Shown here: positions 1-5,195 of the stretch, piece after piece | Layout of the letters: each line of letters opens with the position of its first letter | How positions within the stretch are numbered: position 1 is the stretch's first letter | Assembly: GCA_007128555.1 (NCBI GenBank) | Contig: SKXF01000394.1 | Coordinates: 1-5,195, forward strand | Length of the DNA stretch: 5,195 nt | Source of the DNA: Clostridia bacterium | GTDB taxonomy: Bacteria; Bacillota_E; SLMV01; PUMD01 | Direction: 5' to 3' | Position numbers and translations under genes: made by a program | The notes under the pieces: model-generated | Seen by the model: only the letters and a program-made list of their open reading frames with translations | What the model was told of the DNA's origin: nothing | Database searches by the model: none

Positions 1-356
1 AACGCCTGCCCCTGGGTGAGACGCCCCTGGGTCCGGGTGACCAGGGAGCAGAGGTTCTCTCCCTGCAGCTGCGGCTCCAGGCCCTGGGGTATCTATCTGA
101 CGGGCTCAACAGCGTTTATGATTTGCCGACCCGGAGAGCGGTGGCGATGTTCCAGCGCGATCACGGGCTCAGGGTCACGGGAATGGCCGACATGGCGACC
201 CTCCAGGAATTGGCCGACCAGACCGATTCCCTGGATCAGCCCCAGGACCAGGACGTTTCCCTCGAGGATCTCCTTCCGGAGGACGATTGGCTTCTCAGGG
301 ATCGGCAGCTCCTCCACGCCCTTCGCGTGTTGTGGGGGCAGGTCTCGAGCCGGTGA
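1..356 (+). CDS. C-terminal processing protease (S41, CtpA-like), 3' end with peptidoglycan-binding domain
   Basis: Only the last 117 codons are present; the first whole codon is at base 3 and the stop TGA is at 354-356. The visible part starts with a linker and then a peptidoglycan-binding type 1 domain (about bases 36-215). It shows the family pattern PGDQGAEV, LQLRLQALGYL, a Tyr-Asp loop, TRRAVAMFQRDHGL and VTGMADMATLQEL. An acidic Asp/Gln/Glu-rich linker follows, and the protein ends in RDRQLLHALRVLWGQV. In Bacillota CtpA/CtpB-type proteases a peptidoglycan-binding domain lies after the S41 catalytic core and the chain ends in a D-x-QL-x-x-AL-type helix, which fits well. Such enzymes are exported, PDZ-containing serine/lysine proteases that trim C-termini of envelope proteins. 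The catalytic core and PDZ lie upstream of the window, so the S41 assignment is inference from the tail. Another wall-binding enzyme, such as a cortex hydrolase or amidase, is possible; the peptidoglycan-binding domain itself is secure. Confidence 0.72.
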   Translation, partial: RLPLGETPLGPGDQGAEVLSLQLRLQALGYLSDGLNSVYDLPTRRAVAMFQRDHGLRVTGMADMATLQELADQTDSLDQPQDQDVSLEDLLPEDDWLLRDRQLLHALRVLWGQVSSR

Positions 357-472
357 TGTGGCAGTGGGTGTTTTCCCCGGTTGTCCCCGTGAACGAGGAG
401 CGGCCGCGAGGGACTGACGGGCAGGACGCATCGCCCTTCGCGGCGAACCACATGGGATGACGAAGGCTTTCT

Positions 473-479
473 GGGAGGT
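473..479 (+). promoter_or_regulatory. Ribosome binding site of the lipoprotein gene
   Basis: GGGAGGT contains a perfect GGAGGT core and ends 5 bases before the GTG at 485. It settles the start: an in-frame TGA at 458-460 closes the frame upstream, and no other ATG, GTG or TTG codon lies between that stop and 485. Confidence 0.8.
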
Positions 480-484
480 TTGCG

Positions 485-1819
485 GTGTTCCGTGACAGTG
501 TTAGGTTCCCTACATTGATACTGCTGCTGATGCTCACCCTGGCTGTCGGCTGTATGGCAGATCTGCCTGCGGCCGGAGATGGTGATGTCCCCCTTGATCT
601 GCCCGCTGTTGCTGTACACAAAGACAACGGGGAGGGCGATTCCTCTGGGCCCCGAACCCTGGAACTCCAGGAGCTGGAGATGCTCGCGCTGGACCCGTCC
701 TGGTCCCTGTCGTTCCTTCGCAATCTTCGATTTTCGCTGTCGGGTACCGGCCTGATCACGGTCTCGGTTGAGCGGGGCTGGGACGGCCGGTACGTGGTGC
801 GAGCCAGCGATGTTTCGGGTGACATCATCTGGACCTACACCTCCTTTGAGCGACACTTCGTCAGTGCTGATGTGAGGGTCCTGGCGGAGGATCCGCTGCG
901 GGTTGGCCTGGCCCTTTACGGTACGAATGGTACGGGATCTTTCAGGATCCTGGGCGACGACGGATCGGTCTCCTATGAAAGGTCTCTGCCCGGCACGACC
1001 TCTTTTCTGCTGAGTCCAGGCGGTGAGACCCTGGCACTGGTAGACCGACTGGGTGCCGAGATGGTCACCGTGGACCTGGAGCTGGGGCAGGTGCTCGGCA
1101 GGGTTCAGACGGACGCGGAGGCCCTCTTCCGCTTCATACCGGGTACCGATCTCATACTTCTTAAGAACCGGGAGGGCGTGGAGATCCTGGATCGAGCGGC
1201 GACGTCTCTTTGGCAGCACGATCTGCAGATGGATCTCAGGGGGGGTGTTGGTGCTTTAGACGGAGGCCGGAGGATCGTTCTGACCACCGTCGATCCGGAC
1301 AGTAGCCTGTATATGTTTGACCGGTCCGAGGGCCTTCTCCTGTGGCAACAACTGCTCTTCGCGGGTGGGTACAACGATCTTCACGTGGATGCTGATCGTG
1401 CGAGGTTGCTAGTGTATAATATAGGGGTAGCAGGTGGCATCTTTCTGTACGATATGGATACTGGAGACCCTGTGTGGGGGTACTTTGTGCGTTTAGAGGG
1501 AGACGGCGAAGGGCACCTCCGCATCAATAGCGTCGGCATGGACGGCTGGGGACGAGTGACCGCACATCTCGTGGTCCAAGAGAACCTGGATTCCGGGGTT
1601 GAGGAATCCCACTATCTCCTCATCGTATCCCCCTCGGGAGAGGTGAAGGGTAGAGTATGCCTCGGGGTGAACGTCCAGGTTCAGATCGCCCGAGATGGGG
1701 GGGCGGTCGTTGTTGCCTCCGGTGAGCGCGATGCCAGTACAGGGGCACGGGTTCTTGATACCCTGACATATTACGATCTGTCTATCTTTTCGACCACATC
1801 CTCGGGTCCCGCACGGTAG
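485..1819 (+). CDS. Beta-propeller lipoprotein, function unknown
   Basis: The product is 444 residues long and starts at GTG. The N-terminus has Arg3 and Arg7, a hydrophobic run (about residues 10-21) and a lipobox L-A-V-G-C with the lipid-bearing cysteine at residue 23. It should therefore be exported and tethered to the outer face of the membrane. The +2 residue is Met. After a low-complexity linker rich in Asp, Pro and Gly (24-50), the rest reads as a PQQ/WD40-like propeller. Strand pairs repeatedly end in a G-x-(I/V/L)-x-(W/Y/G) turn near residues 116, 164, 204, 243, 287, 331 and 388. That gives seven candidate blades, with 243, 287 and 331 exactly 44 residues apart. Typical blade pieces are DVSGDIIW, RSEGLLLW and DTGDPVW. 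No catalytic residues are evident and PQQ-binding signatures are not clear, so the likely role is a binding or scaffold protein in the envelope. It lies 128 bases after the protease gene and 32 bases before the SLH-subtilase gene, consistent with co-transcription. The lipoprotein call is firm, the propeller probable, the function unknown. Confidence 0.85.
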   Translation: MFRDSVRFPTLILLLMLTLAVGCMADLPAAGDGDVPLDLPAVAVHKDNGEGDSSGPRTLELQELEMLALDPSWSLSFLRNLRFSLSGTGLITVSVERGWDGRYVVRASDVSGDIIWTYTSFERHFVSADVRVLAEDPLRVGLALYGTNGTGSFRILGDDGSVSYERSLPGTTSFLLSPGGETLALVDRLGAEMVTVDLELGQVLGRVQTDAEALFRFIPGTDLILLKNREGVEILDRAATSLWQHDLQMDLRGGVGALDGGRRIVLTTVDPDSSLYMFDRSEGLLLWQQLLFAGGYNDLHVDADRARLLVYNIGVAGGIFLYDMDTGDPVWGYFVRLEGDGEGHLRINSVGMDGWGRVTAHLVVQENLDSGVEESHYLLIVSPSGEVKGRVCLGVNVQVQIARDGGAVVVASGERDASTGARVLDTLTYYDLSIFSTTSSGPAR

Positions 1820-1840
1820 ATGGTGTTTTCTATCCCTGAT

Positions 1841-1847
1841 GGGGGTT
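1841..1847 (+). promoter_or_regulatory. G-rich ribosome binding site of the SLH-subtilase gene
   Basis: GGGGGTT ends 4 bases before the ATG at 1852; its GGGGGT part can pair with the anti-Shine-Dalgarno sequence with one G:U wobble in place of the A of GGAGGT. The frame is closed upstream by TGA at 1837-1839. The only other candidate start, TTG at 1846, overlaps this site, so ATG 1852 is preferred. Confidence 0.6.
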
Positions 1848-1851
1848 GAAC

Positions 1852-4800
1852 ATGTCTCGGCTTAAAGCACATCGCATGAGCAACTTGCTGTGGCTTATGG
1901 CAATGATCGCTATTGCCGTGACGGCGTCCTTGGTTTACCAGGCACCCGAGGAGCCCTACGTCCAGGCGGTGAGTTCCGACCGATCCATGCCGGCTGATGT
2001 CGAGGGGCACTGGGCGCTCCGGGATGTTCTGCTTCTACGGCAGATGGGCGTCATTGACGCCTATCCCGATGGGACCTTCCGGCCGGACCAGGCGATCACC
2101 CGTGCCGAGATGGTGAAGATGATGGTCGCAGCCTTTGGCGTGGTCAGGGTTCGGCCCGCAGATCCGTCTCGAGAGGTGACCTATCCCGAGCCGACGTACC
2201 TGGATGTGGATGAGACCCACTGGGTTCGAGCCTTCGTCTATTCTGCCTCCGAGGAAGACCTCATATCTGGATATCCCGATGGAACGTTCCAGCCTGACGA
2301 GGGGCTCACCCGCGCCGAGATGGCTGGTCTGATGCATCGTTTCTTCTCATTCCCGGACGTGGAAGGTGAACGACAGGTGCTGTCGGATTCTGCTGTGATG
2401 CCCGCATGGGCTGCCCCGGCGGTTGCGTGGTGTCTCGAAGTGGATCTTTTCCGGGGGTTCCCTGACGGCACCTTCCGACCGCAGGACATGGTGACCCGGG
2501 GCCAGGCAGTGGTCCTTCTACGGAGGGCCCTTGAGCTGCAGGGTTCGCTGTTCACCCTTTCGGGGGAGGTCCTGGCGGTATCCTCGCGGACGGGTGTGGT
2601 CACCCTTGGTCTTGTCGGTGACCAGGTGTTGGAGGCCCGGTTGGACGGAGCTGTCCTTTACCGCGGTGATGTTGAGATCTCTGCCGATGAGGTCCGGGTG
2701 GGCGCTTACATGAAACTGCTGATCGATGACCAGGGCGAGGTGATCTGGGCCGATGTTCCTCACCTGTCCTTCGCAGCGGTACTCGACAGCATCAGTCTCA
2801 CGGACACTAGGCTGCGGGTTCGCCCGCTCGATCCGACGCCAGGAGATGGCCCCCTGTCTGGGTGGGCTGGGACGGCCTTCTGGTCGGCGGCCGCCGATTG
2901 GGATGCGTTGTCATTCGGAGATCCCGTGGACGTGTTCTGGAATGAAGGCACAGATTTCTTTCGACAGGGATCATCTGCGCTACCCCCTGACCTGCGTCCG
3001 GGAGACCGCGTCTATCTCACCCTGGGACCAGGTAGCCCCGTTCTGAGGCACGTTGATGCGGTCCGGTACGACTCGTGGGGTGTGATCGATCGGGTTGACA
3101 GTGCCGAGGGCATCATCGAGTGGGTCACCGGGGCGGGGGACACGGTGACCGGTCGGATCACGCCGAACAGCCGGTTCGAGGCACAGGGACTCCAGGTACA
3201 GGACCACCAGTTGAAGGCCGGAATGCACCTGGGTGTGGTTCGGGCCCGGCAAACATCCCAGGTCATGTATGCCGAGGTTTTCGGGCTCCAGGGCGTCGTC
3301 TCGCAGCCCCCGCATCGCGATGCCGATGACCGCTACCGGGTCCACGTCCCGATGTCCCCCCTGGTGGGCTCGGAGGATGACCCCATGCTCCAGCGGGAAG
3401 CGCTGGGTGGGCTGGCGGGCATCCTGGGACCCATAGAAGGCGACGAGTATGGCCAGAGACATGTTTCAAACAGTGAGGTGATCGGCGCCAGCGCCCTCCG
3501 GGATGTCATGGGGGTAGATGGAAGCGGTGTTCTTGTTGCGGTGGTGGACACTGGGGTCGACCCACTGGTCCCCGGTATTTTTTCTGGGCGCCCAGGCCCG
3601 GTACAGTGGAGGGACTTCACTGGGATCGGAACCGTGGAGCAGCGCGCTGGTACGGCGCCCGGTTCTCGGCTGGCCGAGGGAGACGTGCTCACCCGGACGG
3701 AAATCCGTGTTTCCGGGAGGGAATTTTACTTTCAGGACGAGCGATTCATCATCGAGGGCCCGGCCCCTGTCGGCGGTGTTCTGAAGTGTGGATGGGTCGA
3801 GGAGAGTTTCTTCTTCCCCGGTGGCTCTTCGACGGACCGGGTGCTGGTGGCAACGCTGAGCACCTCTGCGGATGGGAGCTATGATGCTGTCTACGTGGAT
3901 GTCAACGGTGATGGAATCCTGAGCGAGCAGGAGTTGTTCACTCCCCTTGACCGGGGAGGCACCCCTGGAACGATTGTTTTTGCCGCGGAATCTGCGATGA
4001 ACTTCGTCGTTACGGAGATGGATCGCGAGGGCCGGCTGGTCAATTTGGGCTTTGATGGAAACGGGCATGGGACCCAGGTAACCGGGGTGGTGGCATCTAC
4101 GGGAGGAAACTATGCAGGTGGCGTTTCGCCGGGGGTGGATCTCATGGTCCTCAAAGCCCTGTCTTCGACGGGTTCGGGCAGCTGGGAGAACGTCATCCAC
4201 GCCGTTCAATACGCTGCCGGTGCGGGAGCCGATATCATCAATGTCAGCGTGACCGGTCTGCATGATCTGAGCAGTGGAAGCTCCCGCGAATCGCAGGCAT
4301 TGGCCGAGATGGCCCAGGCGTACGATGTGCTGATCATCACGGCCGTCGGGAATCACGGACCTGGATTGGCCACCGCCTACACGCCAGGTGATTCGCGGTG
4401 GACCCTGTCCGTTGGAGCGGCCGCGCTGCCCGAGATCGTCAGGCGGGATTATGGCTACAGTCTGCCGGAGCCGGCTGTCTGGCAGTACAGCTCCGTCGGA
4501 CCGAGGGCGGACGGAGCCCTGGCTCCCTCGGTACTGGGGCCGGGAAGCATGTACACGCCGGTGCCGGCGTGGATGTTTTCCCAGGGCTGGGGTTTCTTCG
4601 AGGGAACCAGCTGTGCTGCCGCTCACGTGACCGGAGTGGCAGCCCTCCTGGTGGAGGCGGCCAGGGATGCGAACCTGGGGGCCACGATGCACGGTGTGAA
4701 GCGGAGTATCGAGGAGGGCGCCCAACCTCTCAGCGGTTACCTTCTCGTGGAACAGGGCTACGGCGTGGTCGACGCGATGGCCTCCTGGCACTATCTTCGC

Positions 4801-5195
4801 CGGGACCCACGCGCCATCGCGGGAATCTCCCTCGGCGTGAGTTCGGGGGTCATGGTGGAGCGTCCCATGGTGGAGATGGATCCCCAGGGCATCTACCTCA
4901 GGGATACGGTTCCGGGGACCCTGCACGTGATCCTGGAAAACCCGGGCGATCTTCCCTCGCGGGTATCTCTGGGTATTTCTGGCCTGGCGGCTGTTCGCAC
5001 GGCCCTTGACAACCTCATCCTGCCTGGAAATGCGCGGCTTTCCGTTCCTGTCCAATACGGTGAAGCGTCGGGCTCCACCATTCAAAGTGGGTTCTTAATC
5101 GCCAATGACGGGGGAACGCCCGGGATCGATGCCCGCCTACTGCATACGATCCTGAGCCCCATTGAACTGTCCGCGGAGACGCCCCACATCATCCG
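1852..5195 (+). CDS. SLH-anchored subtilisin-like serine protease (S8, tripeptidyl-peptidase II-like), 3' partial
   Basis: I translated this frame by hand from 1852 to the window end: at least 1114 codons and no stop. Domains in order: signal peptide (Lys5/Arg8, hydrophobic 12-28, likely cleaved near Ala31 or Ala39); three SLH domains (about 47-229), which in other bacteria bind secondary cell-wall polysaccharide; three divergent beta-rich modules (about 236-477); a linker (478-543); the subtilase domain (about 544-985); and a beta-rich region from about 985 on. Catalytic residues are Asp566 (AVVDTGVDP), His739 (GNGHGTQV), oxyanion Asn834 (TAVGNHGPG) and Ser920 (GTSCAAAHVTG). The domain closes with GYGVVDAM, as subtilases do. 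There are 172 residues between Asp and His, against about 31 in subtilisin, and the segment DTGVDPLVPG followed by DFTGIGTVE resembles tripeptidyl-peptidase II. Expected role: a secreted, wall-bound endo- or tripeptidyl-peptidase for processing surface proteins or digesting external protein. Oddities are the missing motif proline after Ser920 and Gln in place of His four residues into HGTH. The protease assignment is very secure; substrate and exact subfamily are inference. Confidence 0.95.
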   Translation, partial: MSRLKAHRMSNLLWLMAMIAIAVTASLVYQAPEEPYVQAVSSDRSMPADVEGHWALRDVLLLRQMGVIDAYPDGTFRPDQAITRAEMVKMMVAAFGVVRVRPADPSREVTYPEPTYLDVDETHWVRAFVYSASEEDLISGYPDGTFQPDEGLTRAEMAGLMHRFFSFPDVEGERQVLSDSAVMPAWAAPAVAWCLEVDLFRGFPDGTFRPQDMVTRGQAVVLLRRALELQGSLFTLSGEVLAVSSRTGVVTLGLVGDQVLEARLDGAVLYRGDVEISADEVRVGAYMKLLIDDQGEVIWADVPHLSFAAVLDSISLTDTRLRVRPLDPTPGDGPLSGWAGTAFWSAAADWDALSFGDPVDVFWNEGTDFFRQGSSALPPDLRPGDRVYLTLGPGSPVLRHVDAVRYDSWGVIDRVDSAEGIIEWVTGAGDTVTGRITPNSRFEAQGLQVQDHQLKAGMHLGVVRARQTSQVMYAEVFGLQGVVSQPPHRDADDRYRVHVPMSPLVGSEDDPMLQREALGGLAGILGPIEGDEYGQRHVSNSEVIGASALRDVMGVDGSGVLVAVVDTGVDPLVPGIFSGRPGPVQWRDFTGIGTVEQRAGTAPGSRLAEGDVLTRTEIRVSGREFYFQDERFIIEGPAPVGGVLKCGWVEESFFFPGGSSTDRVLVATLSTSADGSYDAVYVDVNGDGILSEQELFTPLDRGGTPGTIVFAAESAMNFVVTEMDREGRLVNLGFDGNGHGTQVTGVVASTGGNYAGGVSPGVDLMVLKALSSTGSGSWENVIHAVQYAAGAGADIINVSVTGLHDLSSGSSRESQALAEMAQAYDVLIITAVGNHGPGLATAYTPGDSRWTLSVGAAALPEIVRRDYGYSLPEPAVWQYSSVGPRADGALAPSVLGPGSMYTPVPAWMFSQGWGFFEGTSCAAAHVTGVAALLVEAARDANLGATMHGVKRSIEEGAQPLSGYLLVEQGYGVVDAMASWHYLRRDPRAIAGISLGVSSGVMVERPMVEMDPQGIYLRDTVPGTLHVILENPGDLPSRVSLGISGLAAVRTALDNLILPGNARLSVPVQYGEASGSTIQSGFLIANDGGTPGIDARLLHTILSPIELSAETPHII
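1990..2538 (+). repeat. Three tandem SLH domains (within the subtilase gene)
   Basis: Copy 1 (about residues 47-99) has DVEGHWA, then AYPDGTFRPDQAITRAE. Copy 2 (about 116-165) has DVDETHWV, then GYPDGTFQPDEGLTRAE. Copy 3 (about 167-229) has PAWAAPAVAW, then GFPDGTFRPQDMVTRGQ. The TRAE motif that contacts pyruvylated wall polysaccharide in known SLH structures is intact in copies 1 and 2 and is TRGQ in copy 3. Copy 1 has Ala70 where the usual glycine precedes YPDGTF. Three copies make the standard binding trimer, so the protein is probably retained on the cell wall, or at the outer membrane-wall interface if the host is a diderm. Similarity is visible at DNA level: TATCCCGATGG occurs at both 2062 and 2272. 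Confidence 0.93.
2557..3282 (+). repeat. Three divergent beta-rich modules between SLH and protease domains
   Basis: This stretch (residues 236-477) matches no family I recognise with confidence. Its parts can be aligned to each other. Module 1 opens with SGEVLAVSSRTGVVTL and module 3 with WGVIDRVDSAEGIIEW. All three then share an aromatic-containing strand, a polar loop, a short V/L-R-x-G turn and a long strand pair ending in a D/E-V or D-A: residues 265-302, 365-403 and 438-476. Module 2 is longer because of a Trp/Asp-rich insertion around 337-364. The pattern is like small OB-fold or barrel modules seen in other SLH proteins. A spacer, substrate-docking or prodomain role is possible; I assign none. 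Confidence 0.5.
3898..3933 (+). other. EF-hand-type calcium-binding loop inside the protease insertion
   Basis: Residues 683-694 read DVNGDGILSEQE. Liganding positions 1, 3, 5, 9 and 12 are Asp, Asn, Asp, Ser and Glu; position 6 is Gly and position 8 Leu, with Ile at 7. This is a textbook EF-hand/dockerin-type loop. It lies in the insertion between Asp566 and His739, after the strand YDAVYVD. Calcium binding is inferred from the motif. Flanking EF-hand helices are not evident, so it is probably a calcium loop between beta strands that stabilises the protease. Confidence 0.6.

Noticed and set aside
401..408. GCGGCCGC palindrome in the 357-484 gap
   Set aside because: A short GC palindrome is expected by chance in this composition, and there is no T-run or repeat context to make it a terminator or operator.
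16..417. Open frame of 133 codons on the + strand
   Set aside because: It overlaps the peptidoglycan-binding domain in a different frame and has Arg/Ser/Pro/Trp-rich shadow composition.
484..543. Possible inhibitor I9-type prodomain before the catalytic domain
   Set aside because: These are residue positions 484-543 of the subtilase (bases 3301-3480). The segment is short and lacks the recognisable I9 strand-helix pattern, so it is treated only as a linker.
236..1219. Open frame of 327 codons on the minus strand
   Set aside because: It overlaps the S41 tail and most of the lipoprotein gene, has low-complexity Arg/Gln/His-rich composition and no domain. The + strand genes have a family domain, a signal peptide and a ribosome site.
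4398..5009. Open frame of 203 codons on the + strand in another frame
   Set aside because: It is nested inside the subtilase gene, is Gly/Arg-rich and has no motif; it is a frame shadow.
3466..5085. Open frame of 539 codons on the minus strand
   Set aside because: It lies wholly opposite the subtilase catalytic domain, whose Asp, His, Asn and Ser motifs are unmistakable on the + strand. Its translation is rich in Arg, His and Gly with no recognisable domain, as expected for a shadow of GC-rich coding DNA.
1..5195. Search for tRNA, rRNA, CRISPR arrays, insertion sequences, attachment sites and riboswitches
   Set aside because: Coding sequence fills nearly all of the window; the two gaps (128 and 32 bases) hold no regular direct-repeat array, inverted terminal repeats or recognisable structured RNA.

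Overview
The window holds three genes, all on the + strand and apparently collinear. They are the 3' end of a C-terminal processing protease (CtpA-like, family S41), a complete lipoprotein that looks like a seven-bladed beta-propeller, and a very large S-layer-homology (SLH) anchored subtilisin-like protease (family S8) that stays open past the right edge. DNA composition is GC-rich, roughly 60% by eye. SLH anchoring, a peptidoglycan-binding domain at the end of a CtpA-type protease, strong GGAGGT ribosome sites and a GTG start together suggest a high-GC Bacillota lineage (Limnochordia, Thermaerobacter or Symbiobacterium-like). That placement is inference; no taxonomic marker gene is present.

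Layout: 1-356 is the peptidoglycan-binding tail of the S41 protease. 357-484 is a 128-base gap with no convincing promoter or terminator, ending in a clean ribosome binding site. 485-1819 is the lipoprotein, with a type II signal peptide (lipobox cysteine at residue 23) followed by repeated blade motifs. 1820-1851 is a 32-base gap holding a possible 9-residue mini-ORF and a G-rich ribosome site. 1852 to beyond 5195 is one uninterrupted reading frame of at least 1114 codons. It encodes a signal peptide, three SLH domains, three divergent copies of a beta-rich module, a subtilase catalytic domain with complete Asp/His/Asn/Ser catalytic residues and a 172-residue stretch between Asp and His, and the start of a C-terminal beta-sandwich-like region.

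All three products should act outside the cytoplasmic membrane: a wall-binding processing protease, a membrane-tethered propeller of unknown binding partner, and a wall-anchored protease. The arrangement is compatible with a cell-envelope protein-processing or nutrient-scavenging locus, but no functional link is proven by the sequence. The most unusual element is the third gene, because of its architecture, a perfect EF-hand-type loop within the protease insertion, and a catalytic-serine motif that lacks the usual proline. I see no evidence for a new defence or mobile system, RNA gene, CRISPR array or insertion sequence here.
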